Source: an uncultured Alphaproteobacteria bacterium (lineage in GTDB: Bacteria; Pseudomonadota; Alphaproteobacteria; MPNO01; UBA2964). Taken from it: a stretch of DNA of 64,000 nt. The DNA lies in NCBI GenBank assembly GCA_951812775.1, contig OX638326.1, positions 62,001-126,000 on the forward strand, given 5' to 3'. The notes beneath the pieces are model-generated. The model was given only the letters and a program-made list of their open reading frames with translations. It was not told the DNA's origin and ran no database searches. Of the stretch, positions 45,687-54,826 are shown one piece after another. Numbering within the stretch: the stretch's first letter is position 1; each line of letters starts with the position of its first letter. Position numbers and translations under genes: made by a program.

Positions 45687-46151
45687 TCGTGACTCTGATC
45701 TGGCTGGGTTTTCGGCCACGGAACCACAAAAACCTGCCAACGCAGGGCCGGTTGGCTATGGGGCCGACGCGCATTCGATATTTGAGCTCCTGCCCGATGC
45801 GGTAATGATCAACCGAGCCGCCGAAATAATTTATGCAAATGGTCTATGTACTCAATTGCTCGCGGCAGAGAGCACGGAAGACGTCGTCGGGCGCCGCGTT
45901 GAAGAGTACTGGTTCCTCTTCCTGATTGGTCCCTTGCGCCGGACGATATGGAAAAGGTTCTAACATTTTTCGGCCAGGTAGACAGTGCGCTTGCAAGAGA
46001 AAATCAGGGCACAGGCCTTGGTCTTCCATTGGTTCGGGCCATGATAGAACAGCATGGCGGAGAATTGTCGCTTGATAGTACTCCCGGCAGTGGAACTACT
46101 GCGACTCTGCCATTGCCCGCTAAAAGAAATCCGAATTACCAACCGGCATAA
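45687..46151 (+). pseudogene. Sensor histidine kinase remnant (PAS plus ATPase tail)
   Basis: Two fragments in different frames lie end to end. The first reads ADAHSIFELLPDAVMINRAAEIIYANG and VVGRRVEEYW, a PAS-domain start. The second (about 45,930-46,151) reads PDDMEKVLTFFGQVDSALAREN then GTGLGLPLVRAMIEQHGG, the G2 box and end of a histidine-kinase ATPase domain. The whole phosphoacceptor helix pair, N box and G1 box are missing. The junction lies near 45,910-45,930. This is a kinase gene collapsed by an internal deletion and is non-functional. Confidence 0.75.
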
Positions 46152-46228
46152 CGTCATGAAAGGGTTTTGCCCTTTTCGCCTTTACAACCCTCGGCTACCG
46201 TACTTGATGGAAAAGTGGAGGGAAGGCA

Positions 46229-46999
46229 ATGGACATAAATGGACGGGCGGCAATTGTCACAGGCTCATCTTCTGTGGTCGGCATTGGTGCTGAAACGGCA
46301 AGGCTCATTGCGTCGAAAGGATGCAATGTTGTCATTAATTATGTCTCCAATTCGGAGGGCGCCGAGGAAACCGTTGCTGCCTGCCGGGCATTTGGTGTTG
46401 ATAGCTTTGCTGTGCAGGGCGATGTCTCCAAAGACGATGACTGCCGACAGTTGGTTGCGGCGGCAACGGATCGTTGGGGAAGACTTGATGTTTTGGTCAA
46501 TAATGCGGCGATTACCAAAGTCGTTCCGGCGGCAGATCTGGAAGGTCTGACCGCACAGGATTTCCATGACATGTATGCCGTAAATGTCGTTGGTAACTTT
46601 CAAATGACCCGAGCCGCTGCGCCATTTCTCCGAAAATCCGGTGACAGCGCCGTTGTGAATATTTCCTCGTTGGGCGCGCTGGTTGGAAATGGGAGTTCGA
46701 TAGCTTATGCGGCGTCCAAAGGTGCACTGAATAACCTGACTATGGCGTTGGCGCGTCAGCTGGCCCCCGAAGTGCGGGTCAACGCAATCTGTCCGGGAGG
46801 TCTTTTAGGAAACTGGACCCGAAAGATAATGGATGAGGAAGGTTACCGGCGTCGGGTTCAGGAAGCGGAAACAGAGTATCCGTTGCGAAAACCGGTTATG
46901 CCGATTGATGTAGCCAAAACAGCCCTCTGGTTGATAGAAGATGCAACTCTCATGACAGGTGAAGCCTTTCGAATGGATGCAGGGCAGCACCTTTCGTAA
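46229..46999 (+). CDS. Short-chain dehydrogenase/reductase
   Basis: This 256-residue SDR has the cofactor motif VTGSSSVVGIGAETARLIA, a slightly irregular TGxxxGxG because two residues are inserted. It also has NNAAITKV, Ser in NISSLGALVGNGSSIAYAASKGAL (YxxxK present) and NAICPGGLLGNW. The reaction is unknown. The MFS-isochorismatase gene begins nine bases after its stop, so they form an operon with the racemase-like gene. Confidence 0.8.
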   Translation: MDINGRAAIVTGSSSVVGIGAETARLIASKGCNVVINYVSNSEGAEETVAACRAFGVDSFAVQGDVSKDDDCRQLVAAATDRWGRLDVLVNNAAITKVVPAADLEGLTAQDFHDMYAVNVVGNFQMTRAAAPFLRKSGDSAVVNISSLGALVGNGSSIAYAASKGALNNLTMALARQLAPEVRVNAICPGGLLGNWTRKIMDEEGYRRRVQEAETEYPLRKPVMPIDVAKTALWLIEDATLMTGEAFRMDAGQHLS

Positions 47000-47008
47000 A
47001 AACGGGAT

Positions 47009-48931
47009 TTGATTTTGGCGACAGTAGTTGATGTCAGCGGGCAAACGCGCCGCCGGGTTCTCGGTTTGGTAAGTGCAGGACACTTTTTTAGCCACTTTGT
47101 AATGCTGGCTCTACCGCCCCTGTTTTTGTTCGTGAAGCCCGAGCTTGATGTGAGTTACGCAGCGCTTGGGGCAATTGTATCGGCATTCGCAGCAACGACT
47201 GCCATCGGACAGATTCCGGCTGGTGTGCTTGTTGATCGTTATGGCGCGCGTCTCATCCTTATAGGAGGGATGGGATTGATGAGCGTTTGTTTACTTCTGG
47301 CCGGTTTTACCGGCGGGTATTGGGAATTGTTTCTGTTATTCGGTATAGCGGGGATCGGAAACAGCGTTTTCCATCCTGCTGATTTTTCCGTTCTCGCAGC
47401 AAAACTGGACGACAGTATTTTTGGCCGGGCCGTCAGCATTCATTCCTTTATGGGATATCTGGGTTGGGCAGGGGCGTCGCTTGTTATGTTGCCTTTGGCG
47501 AACCTCACGGACTGGCGGACAGCGCTTTCAATAGTCGGTGTCGTGGGAACGATAATTACGATCACGATGTTGTGTCGGTCGCACTACCTGGATGATGGGA
47601 AAGGCAAAACCACCAACATTACCGGCAGTAAGTCGCCTGGTTTGAGTTTACGCGACAATATGGCCGTGATGTTCTCATTGCCGCTGGTGATGATGTCGTT
47701 GTTTTACCTGCTTACTGCCATGGCGACGGCAGGGATCATGTCGTTTTCGATAGTTGCGAACGTAAATTTATACGGGGTTGAAAAAGACTTCGCCGGTGGC
47801 ATTTTGACAGCCCACCTTATCGCTCTTTCCGGAGGGGTTCTTGTTGGCGGTTGGCTCGCGGATCAAACGGACAGGCATAATCTAGTAGCATCAATTGGCG
47901 TACTGGCTATGGCTGCTTCGGTGCTTGTCCTGGCCTTTGGCGCAGGGCTTCTGCTTATCATGATATCGGGAATGCTTCTGAGCGGGCTATTTTATGGCAT
48001 AAGCAGCCCATCGCGGGACCTTCTCACACGGAAGTCTGCCCCGGAAGGCTCGGCCGGTGTTGCCTTTGGCTTTACGTCGACCGGTATGAGCATTGGGAAC
48101 TTTATAGGTCCCGTTCTGTTTGGCTGGATTATGGATTTAGACCGGCCACAACTTTATTACATACTCCTGGCGGCTGCGATCACAGTATCGGTAATCACGG
48201 TGGTATTCACCCGGCAACGCAGTGTATCGTTAGCCTGGCTAATTTCACCCGGGGAAAATGGTATGGCAACGGAAGACGAGTTAGAGGTTTATGAGAAGCA
48301 GGGGTTAGGCGCCCGCATGGGTTTCGGAAAGAACCCGGCCCTAATCATTGTTGATTTTATCAATGGTTTTAATGACCCCGATGCATTTGGCGGCGGCAAC
48401 ATTCAGGCGGCAATCGATAATACCGAAGTCCTGCTTGCGAAAGCCCGTCATCTTGGGTTGCCAATAGCCTATACCGTTCATTGCTATTCCGAGGATGGTG
48501 CCGAAGACGGTATCTTTAATCTGAAAATGCCCCGGATGCGCGAAGGCCTTGTCCGGGGCAGCTACGCCGCGCAGGTCGTCGATCAACTTGAGCCGAGAGC
48601 CGGAGAACGTGTCGTTGAGAAACGAAACCCATCGGCATTTTTTGGCACTGATTTGGCAAGCTGGCTCGCCATGAAGGGCGTTGATACCGCCATTGTGACG
48701 GGTTGCACGACGTCAGGCTGTGTCAGGGCGACTGTCGTGGATGGTATGGGCAACGGCTTTCGACCTATCGTGCCAAGAGAGTGCTCGGGCGATCGTGCTG
48801 AAGGACCTCATGAGGCTAATCTCTTCGACATGGATCAAAAATATGCCGACGTAATGCCTCTTTCGGAGGTCCTTGCTGAGCTTGATACGTTATATCCCGG
48901 GCAGGCGCAAACGCCCGGCAATGAAGGATAA
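47009..48931 (+). CDS. MFS transporter fused to isochorismatase-like amidohydrolase
   Basis: This is one 640-residue open frame. Residues 1-405 are a 12-helix MFS transporter (VLGLVSAGHFFSHFVMLALP, PAGVLVDRYGARLILIG, GGWLADQTDRHNLVASIG). From about 419 (MATEDELEVYEKQGLG) an isochorismatase-family domain follows, with catalytic Asp in ALIIVDFINGF, Lys in EKRNPSAFFGTDL and Cys in VTGCTTSGCVRATVVDG. Hydrolases of this N-carbamoylsarcosine/maleamate amidase type are normally separate proteins. An ATG at 48,263 could start the domain alone. A +1 frame would end the MFS at a TAG near 48,232. The fusion may therefore result from a frameshift. The start is TTG at 47,009 or 47,015. Confidence 0.75.
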   Translation: MILATVVDVSGQTRRRVLGLVSAGHFFSHFVMLALPPLFLFVKPELDVSYAALGAIVSAFAATTAIGQIPAGVLVDRYGARLILIGGMGLMSVCLLLAGFTGGYWELFLLFGIAGIGNSVFHPADFSVLAAKLDDSIFGRAVSIHSFMGYLGWAGASLVMLPLANLTDWRTALSIVGVVGTIITITMLCRSHYLDDGKGKTTNITGSKSPGLSLRDNMAVMFSLPLVMMSLFYLLTAMATAGIMSFSIVANVNLYGVEKDFAGGILTAHLIALSGGVLVGGWLADQTDRHNLVASIGVLAMAASVLVLAFGAGLLLIMISGMLLSGLFYGISSPSRDLLTRKSAPEGSAGVAFGFTSTGMSIGNFIGPVLFGWIMDLDRPQLYYILLAAAITVSVITVVFTRQRSVSLAWLISPGENGMATEDELEVYEKQGLGARMGFGKNPALIIVDFINGFNDPDAFGGGNIQAAIDNTEVLLAKARHLGLPIAYTVHCYSEDGAEDGIFNLKMPRMREGLVRGSYAAQVVDQLEPRAGERVVEKRNPSAFFGTDLASWLAMKGVDTAIVTGCTTSGCVRATVVDGMGNGFRPIVPRECSGDRAEGPHEANLFDMDQKYADVMPLSEVLAELDTLYPGQAQTPGNEG

Positions 48932-48937
48932 TTGGAA

Positions 48938-49732
48938 ATGGTAGATTCCCTTGGATGGCGTAAAAAGTTTGGTGTGATCGCGCCCTCGACCAACACCTCG
49001 GTACAGCCGGAATTTGAGGATATGCGTCCGCGCGGAGTCACCAATCATTTTTCGCGCGTCTGGATACCGGATGATCCTGTCGAAAGTGATGAAGACTTCA
49101 ACAGGTTGATGGAAAACATCCGTCTGGAGATGGATAACGCCGTTCATCGCATTCTTACCTGCCACCCGGATTATCTGGTCATGGGCATGTCTTCGGAGAC
49201 GTTTTGGGGCGGCTTGCAGACCAGTATCGAATTGAAGGCTCGGATGGAAAAGCTGTCCGGGCTCAACGTTGCTATGGGATCAGATGCCTGTCAGGCGGCC
49301 TTGAAATGCTATGGCGACATCAAAAGGATTGCGGTGATCACACCGTACTGGCCGGTAGGGGATAAGAACGTTCTCCAATTCTTCACTGACTGTGGATTTG
49401 TTGTTGTGAGGTTAAAGGGTCTGAAATGTAAGAGCCCGGTTCTGATCGCTCATGTTACGGAAGACGAGCTGGCGGATGCGATTATGGAAGTTAATGGTGA
49501 TGACGTTGAAGCCATTGTTCAGGTGGGCACCAATTTAGCGATGGCCCGGCTTGCAGGAATGGCTGAAAAGATGCTTCAGAAGCCGGTCTTGGCCATTAAC
49601 ACGGCCACTTACTGGTACGCCCTCCGAGACAATGGCATTGAGGACACTGTTGAAGGTTTCGGGTCGCTTCTTACGGATTTTACGACATTGCCCAAGAATT
49701 TCGCTGCGACCCCACCGATTGCTGCCGAATAG
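48938..49732 (+). CDS. Asp/Glu racemase superfamily (maleate isomerase/arylmalonate decarboxylase-like)
   Basis: This 264-residue protein resembles COG3473-type maleate isomerases, with GVIAPSTNTSVQPEFEDM at the N-terminus and VITPYWPVGDKNVLQFF in the middle. At the two places where active members carry the paired catalytic Cys, it reads MGMSSETFWGG and VQVGTNLAMARL, so both are absent. It may be a subgroup with another chemistry. The adjacent isochorismatase domain recalls the maleamate to maleate to fumarate steps of nicotinate breakdown, but the missing Cys residues weaken that idea. ATG 48,938 was preferred over TTG 48,932. Confidence 0.7.
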   Translation: MVDSLGWRKKFGVIAPSTNTSVQPEFEDMRPRGVTNHFSRVWIPDDPVESDEDFNRLMENIRLEMDNAVHRILTCHPDYLVMGMSSETFWGGLQTSIELKARMEKLSGLNVAMGSDACQAALKCYGDIKRIAVITPYWPVGDKNVLQFFTDCGFVVVRLKGLKCKSPVLIAHVTEDELADAIMEVNGDDVEAIVQVGTNLAMARLAGMAEKMLQKPVLAINTATYWYALRDNGIEDTVEGFGSLLTDFTTLPKNFAATPPIAAE

Positions 49733-49765
49733 AGATTGTTCGTCGCGGTCAAACTCATCTGAACA

Positions 49766-50575
49766 TTGATCACTGCAACGCTAAAATTTTTAAGTGTTCC
49801 TGCGGCCTTCTATCTTTTGATGGTCGCCGGCCTTTACTTCTTTCAACGTTCGGTGATGTATCACCCTTCGTCGGGAACCCAATCGCCCGAGAGAGCTGGC
49901 CTGCCCGAAATGGAGCCGGTTCAAATCAAAACGGAGGATGGCTTGTCGCTTTTGGCATGGTGGTCACGACCAAAGTCAACGGAGAAACCTGTCATTGCCT
50001 TTTTCCATGGGAACGCAGGCACCATAGCCTATCGGAATTTCAAGGTTCGTCCTTTGCTCGACAAAGGGTACGGCGTCTTGCTGCTGGCCTATCGCGGCTA
50101 TAGCGGTAATTCAGGGTCTCCGACGGAGCCGGGACTTTATGCGGATGCGCGCGGGGTGATGAAGTTTCTCGATGCGAAGGACATTCCTGAAAAGCGTCGG
50201 GTTTTATATGGTGAATCCCTGGGGACAGGTCTTGCAGTATACCTGGCATCGACGGGGCATGGAGGTGCCGTTATTCTGGAATCTCCCTACACCTCTATCG
50301 CGGATGTTGCAGCGGCCCGGTTTCCAATTTTCCCCGTCAGGGTGTTGGTAAAGGACCAGTTCGATTCATTGGCCCGTCTGGACAAGGTTCGAATTCCGCT
50401 TTTTGTTATCCACGGTGAAAAGGACAATGTCGTTGCGGCGAAATTTGGCAAACGTCTCTTTGCTGCAGCCAATAAACCGAAAGAAGCAGCCTTTATCCCG
50501 GCTGCCGGGCATATTGATCTGTATCAACACGGCGCTGCAAAACTGATAATTCGCTTTATCGAGAAATATCTATAG
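49766..50575 (+). CDS. Alpha/beta hydrolase (Bem46/YqkD-like), membrane-anchored
   Basis: This 269-residue protein has an N-terminal hydrophobic anchor (FLSVPAAFYLLMVAGLYFF) and then FQRSVMYHPSS, a typical Bem46-family start. The oxyanion region is FFHGNAGTIAYR, the nucleophile elbow GESLGTG, Asp lies in HGEKDNVV and His in AGHIDLYQHG, so the triad is complete. The substrate is unknown. The start is TTG at 49,766. Confidence 0.8.
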   Translation: MITATLKFLSVPAAFYLLMVAGLYFFQRSVMYHPSSGTQSPERAGLPEMEPVQIKTEDGLSLLAWWSRPKSTEKPVIAFFHGNAGTIAYRNFKVRPLLDKGYGVLLLAYRGYSGNSGSPTEPGLYADARGVMKFLDAKDIPEKRRVLYGESLGTGLAVYLASTGHGGAVILESPYTSIADVAAARFPIFPVRVLVKDQFDSLARLDKVRIPLFVIHGEKDNVVAAKFGKRLFAAANKPKEAAFIPAAGHIDLYQHGAAKLIIRFIEKYL

Positions 50576-50706
50576 CAAGCGATAAAACTTTAGGGATATT
50601 AGAAATAAATTGCGTGCGGATGTCCTTTAAATAACTGATTTATTTATAATTTATTCAAATTGATAGAAATTGACGAAATCCCGGTAAGGAAATATCAAGC
50701 GGGCTC

Positions 50707-51087
50707 TTGGTAAGAGGGTCAAGGATTGCCAATCAAATAACGTCGGCGCCCATCGACAAAGTAGAGATCAGTGCGGCAGCTCGGTCGGCTGCTGCGAATG
50801 ATGGTGGTCCTGACGAAAGCGTTTTTCATCCATCTGAAGTCACGAATGTTTCCGTGGCTGGAGGTGGTGTAAAGGCAGTGGTCGATGAGAGAACGCCGTC
50901 GTATCACATTGTTCACAACCCAGCTGACTCAAAGGCCAATTCAGAGGGAATGGTCGCGATGCCTAATGTGAACATTACAGATGAATTGGTTGGCATGAGC
51001 CAGGCGCGTACAATGTTTGAGGCAAATCCGGCGATGCTCCGTGCAGAAGATGAAATGGCTGGCACACTTCTTGATTCCACTCTGTAG
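50707..51087 (+). CDS. Orphan flagellar-rod-like C-terminal domain protein
   Basis: This 126-residue protein has a C-terminal half that reads like FlgC and related axial proteins: YHIVHNPADSKANSEGMVAMPNVNITDELVGMSQARTMFEAN. This is the Flg_bbr_C pattern of a P-N-V-N turn followed by an amphipathic helix. The N-terminal D0 helix (SALxASxxGL) expected in rod proteins is missing, and no other flagellar gene is near. It might be a degraded FlgC-type gene or a small axial-like protein. The TTG start at 50,707 is weak. The segment 50,576-50,706 is AT-rich and otherwise empty. Confidence 0.5.
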   Translation: MVRGSRIANQITSAPIDKVEISAAARSAAANDGGPDESVFHPSEVTNVSVAGGGVKAVVDERTPSYHIVHNPADSKANSEGMVAMPNVNITDELVGMSQARTMFEANPAMLRAEDEMAGTLLDSTL

Positions 51088-51298
51088 ATAGACAGGGAAC
51101 AAGGGGTTGGGATGTATGGCCTTTGGGACGTTGGGGTTGGCGTCATGGGAGGATAATTCCTCTCGGGAGAGGTCAGGGACGGGTTCGATGCTTATATGAG
51201 CACCGGACTCGTTTCTTTTTGCCGTTTATTACCCTAAAACGGGGTAGGGGCCGATGGTATACAGGCCCGAACGAGCAACGAAATTTAGGGAGAATCCG

Positions 51299-51916
51299 AT
51301 GCTATATGAAGTCCGTACATATCGATTGAAGCCGCGCTCGCAACCTGAAGTGATCAAGCGCTTTGGCGAAGCCTATGAAGGGCGTAAGGAATTCTCTGAA
51401 ATCTCTGCTTTCTTCTTTTCAGATATCGGGCCGCTCAATGAAGTTATTCATATCTGGCCATATAAGGATCTTCAGGACCGTACCGAAACCCGTGCAAAAG
51501 CGGCAGCGTCTCCCAATTGGCCACCTCAGATTAGTGAGTTTCTGGATGAGCAACTGTCTGAAATCTTTATTCCATTTCCGTTTACACCCGAATTTAAACC
51601 GGGAAATCATGGCCCCGTTTTTGAATGGCGGAGCTATACGATTAAGCCGCACTCACTCGGTGGTATTCAGGAACGTTGGGGCGCTGCACTCAAGGAGCGC
51701 GAGAAGCTTTCTCCCTGCTTGATGGCGATGTCGACCGAGATCGGGCCGTTGAATAAGTTCGTCCATATCTGGCCCTATGAGAGTTTGAACCATCGGGCCG
51801 AAGTTCGCGCCGAGGCCGCTGCGAAAGGTATTTGGCCACCGAAAGGTGGCGGAGATGAATTGTTGCGTCAGGACAATAAGATTGTCTTTGCAACGCCGTT
51901 CTCACCAATTCAATAG
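51299..51916 (+). CDS. NIPSNAP family protein, two domains
   Basis: This 205-residue protein has two tandem NIPSNAP (dimeric alpha/beta-barrel) modules. The first starts MLYEVRTYRLKPRSQPEVI and ends with HIWPYKDLQDRTETRA. The second starts FEWRSYTIKPHSLGGIQERW and ends HIWPYESLNHRAEVRA. No enzymatic function is firmly known for bacterial members. ATG 51,299 follows TTAGGGAG at a normal distance, and the frame upstream is not conserved. It converges on the MFS gene at 51,931. Confidence 0.82.
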   Translation: MLYEVRTYRLKPRSQPEVIKRFGEAYEGRKEFSEISAFFFSDIGPLNEVIHIWPYKDLQDRTETRAKAAASPNWPPQISEFLDEQLSEIFIPFPFTPEFKPGNHGPVFEWRSYTIKPHSLGGIQERWGAALKEREKLSPCLMAMSTEIGPLNKFVHIWPYESLNHRAEVRAEAAAKGIWPPKGGGDELLRQDNKIVFATPFSPIQ

Positions 51917-51930
51917 CGAGTAACTACTTC

Positions 51931-53172
51931 TTATTCTGCTCTTCGAGCGACATATCGAAGTCGCGCGAGGAGCAGGATGAGAAACAGGCCAACACCCGTC
52001 ATCATGAAGAGGGGGGTTGAAAAACCGCCTGTCGTTTGAGCGAGAGTGCCGACCGTCATCGGTCCGAGTGCACCGCCCACTTCTCCCGCAGAGAAATATA
52101 GTCCACTGGCTGCACCGACATGCTTGCCGTTATCGGTATCCATCAGCATCAAAATTGCGATGCCGGTCATCGACCCTCTGCATATACCCTGTATTAACAA
52201 TCCACTGCCCAGTACGAGGCCATCGCCATACTGAATACACAGCGTTGCGATAGCAGCGGCAGAGAACAGGAGAAACAGGATTAGGTAGCGTTTCTCAGGA
52301 GTCGCAAGGCGTGGAATAAATGGCGCGGTGCATAGCCCGAAGATGGTTGGAATGGATGCCCAATAGCCAGCCGTGACTTCATCCATTCCCTTTTCCTGAA
52401 GAATGGTTGGCAACCAATGTGTCAGCCCGTGATTAAAGAATAAGATGAAAATTCCCATCACCAGAATAATCCGGACGAGCGGTATACTAAGCAATTCGAA
52501 GAATACCTGTGTGATAGGTGTTTTCTTTTCTGCTGCCAGTGTTTTCTCGACAGCTTTGCTCGCTGGGTGTGCACTGATAACAAGCCATATAAGCCCGGCA
52601 GCAAAAACAAAGGCCGCATATGCAAGCAGGACATCGCGCCAGTCATTATCAAGGAAGGGCATGATGTAACTGTTTGTCAATGCGACGGCGGCAATCCCAC
52701 CCAGAGCATTTCCGGTGAAATAAATTTCAATTCCCATCCCGCGGGCTTTCCCGGTGAACCAAAGACTCACAATTTTGGGGGCGCCGCTCGAAACGAGAGG
52801 GCCACCAACTCCGAAGACAAAGATGGCGAGGAGCAGCTCGATATAGCTTTCGGAATATGCGCGGAGAACACCTGAAATGGCGATGATTGTCATCGAGACA
52901 AACAGCATTCGACGCGGTCCAAAACGATCGAGCAAGGCACCGCAGAGCGCAGAAGAGGCAATATAGATGAGAGGCCAGGCACCAAGGATAGTTCCCATCA
53001 GTGCATGATCTATACCGAGATCCTTCTCTATTACGAATACCAGGGGTGCAAGGGACGCAATCGTTAACGCGAAGGAAAAATATAGCAGCCAAACCCCTGC
53101 AAGCATCGCCCAGCGATAGGGATGCGGGGGATCTCCGGTATCTTCGACCGTTGTTGTCGGTGCCAGGGCCAT
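51931..53172 (-). CDS. MFS transporter (NarK/CynX-like)
   Basis: This 413-residue, 12-helix facilitator starts MALAPTTTVEDTGDPPHPYRWAML. Loop 2 reads CGALLDRFGPRRMLFVS, and FGVGGPLVSSGAPKIVSLWF in helices 4-5 is typical of cyanate/organic-anion permease-like MFS. The second half has LQEKGMDEVTAGYWASIPTIFG. It lies 13 bases downstream of the molybdenum-cofactor fusion gene in the same direction, so it could supply the substrate of the cox-type enzyme (inference). Confidence 0.75.
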   Translation of the reverse strand: MALAPTTTVEDTGDPPHPYRWAMLAGVWLLYFSFALTIASLAPLVFVIEKDLGIDHALMGTILGAWPLIYIASSALCGALLDRFGPRRMLFVSMTIIAISGVLRAYSESYIELLLAIFVFGVGGPLVSSGAPKIVSLWFTGKARGMGIEIYFTGNALGGIAAVALTNSYIMPFLDNDWRDVLLAYAAFVFAAGLIWLVISAHPASKAVEKTLAAEKKTPITQVFFELLSIPLVRIILVMGIFILFFNHGLTHWLPTILQEKGMDEVTAGYWASIPTIFGLCTAPFIPRLATPEKRYLILFLLFSAAAIATLCIQYGDGLVLGSGLLIQGICRGSMTGIAILMLMDTDNGKHVGAASGLYFSAGEVGGALGPMTVGTLAQTTGGFSTPLFMMTGVGLFLILLLARLRYVARRAE

Positions 53173-53185
53173 GCAGGTGAGTTTC

Positions 53186-54826
53186 TTAGTTGTTGCTTTT
53201 ACGCTCGGCCAGATGGGCGGCGAGGGCAGCGGGGGTATCCAGGTCAGTCAGGACGGCGTTGTCTTCTATTGGGACTTCATACAATACGTCTTGATGTTCG
53301 CCGATCAGGTGACGGGCACCGACATCTCCAGAAACATTTTGCATGGTGCTAAAGAAGCGCTGGTCCCAAAGAACCGGGTTCCCCCATTTGCCGTTAAAGG
53401 TTGGGACGCAAATCTGTCGTCCGGTATCAGGATTAAACGCGTTGATCAAAGCGTTGATGTATTCAGCGGAGATTCCCGGCATATCTCCCAAACAGATAAC
53501 GGCGGCATCGATGTCGTCATCTAACGCCCCCATGGCGCAGCTGAGAGATGTGCTAAGCCCTTCAGCATAGTCTGGGTTATGAACAAAATCAACGTCGTAA
53601 TTTGATAGAGCTGATTGAAGTCGTTCCTGTTCATGTCCGGATACAACCAAAATTCGATCTACTTTTGACTCTTTTGCTGCAGAAACGACGTGGGAAATCA
53701 TGGGTTTGCCGTCAATCTCTGCGAGAAGTTTGTTAACAGAGCCCATACGCCGTGACTGACCGGCGCCAAGAATGATTGCAACGATATTTCTGTCCATTTG
53801 TGCCGGTCTTTCAGATTGTACGGCAGTTGTTCTTGGCAATGGGCGGCTTGGGATGTCCTTAAGGAGGCCGCCAACACCTATCCGCATGAGATCCTCGGCT
53901 TTGACATCGATATCGGCGACAAGCCGTTGGAGAACCCAATCAAAGCCATGCAGGCGTGGCGATCGCGCAGAGCCAGGTAGTCCTAATATTTTCATGGGCC
54001 CTATGCTCCCCAGCAACATTAAATTACCGGGATCGACCGGGAGGCCGAAATGTTCAACCCTGCCGCCGCATCTTTCTATAGCGGCTGGTAAAACATCCCC
54101 TCTGTCAGCGATAGCTGATGCACCGAGAACAAGAACAATTTCGCATTCGCTGCTCATAAAGGTTAAGAGCGCCATATAGATGTTGTCCGCATCGTGATGA
54201 CACTCAGCAGTATAAAGGAGTTCCGAGCCGAGAGCCTCGATTCGGCTGTTCGTTACGTCCTCGGCCTTTTTGATCAGAGAGTCGCGGAGTATTGGCAGCT
54301 TGGTTTGAAGTAATCCAATTTTCTTCGGTGTGAAAGGCGCGAGAGAAACCGGAGCTCCTGCGTTGAGCGCAATTTTCTCGCATTCTTCAATGATCGATTT
54401 AGCGACACCGAAAGTAATGATTTTCACTGTGGCAACAACATCGCCTTTATTTACCTGCCGGTAGGGCGCGACGGTTGAAATCGCAATGACTTCATTTGTG
54501 AGGTTTAAGGTATCAATCGTGTTCGCGTCGAGGGAAGCAAGGCCATCAGCGTTGGCGACTAAATTGCAGCGACCTGTCGCCGTAGCGGAGAGGGAAAGGT
54601 TTTCCCCAGCGATCGCTTTCGCGAGTCTCTGTGCAGCGTCATTTTCGTGGAGGTCGTTCTCTTCCAGCCGTACTGCAACTACACTATCAATTTGGGCATC
54701 AGCGAGCGAAGCGACATCGTCATCAGATAATGTCCGCCCCTTACGGAAAGTGTGTGTTCCGACTTTAAGGCTATGGGCAAGGATGGCACCTGCCGCCTCG
54801 TCGACGGGTAGGTTACCGAATTTCAC
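53186..54826 (-). CDS. Molybdopterin-binding / MocA-like nucleotidyltransferase fusion
   Basis: This 546-residue two-domain protein starts with a MoeA/MogA-like molybdopterin-binding domain (residues about 1-330, with MALLTFMSSECEIVLVLGAS and LPGSARSPRLHGFDWVL). The second half (345-546) is a MobA/MocA-like NTP transferase: AIILGAGQSRRMGSVNKLLAEI, then ILVVSGHEQERL and CLGDMPGISAEYI. Such fusions mature the molybdopterin cytosine dinucleotide cofactor of xanthine-dehydrogenase-type enzymes. Its start overlaps the XdhC stop by four bases. Confidence 0.85.
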   Translation of the reverse strand: MKFGNLPVDEAAGAILAHSLKVGTHTFRKGRTLSDDDVASLADAQIDSVVAVRLEENDLHENDAAQRLAKAIAGENLSLSATATGRCNLVANADGLASLDANTIDTLNLTNEVIAISTVAPYRQVNKGDVVATVKIITFGVAKSIIEECEKIALNAGAPVSLAPFTPKKIGLLQTKLPILRDSLIKKAEDVTNSRIEALGSELLYTAECHHDADNIYMALLTFMSSECEIVLVLGASAIADRGDVLPAAIERCGGRVEHFGLPVDPGNLMLLGSIGPMKILGLPGSARSPRLHGFDWVLQRLVADIDVKAEDLMRIGVGGLLKDIPSRPLPRTTAVQSERPAQMDRNIVAIILGAGQSRRMGSVNKLLAEIDGKPMISHVVSAAKESKVDRILVVSGHEQERLQSALSNYDVDFVHNPDYAEGLSTSLSCAMGALDDDIDAAVICLGDMPGISAEYINALINAFNPDTGRQICVPTFNGKWGNPVLWDQRFFSTMQNVSGDVGARHLIGEHQDVLYEVPIEDNAVLTDLDTPAALAAHLAERKSNN

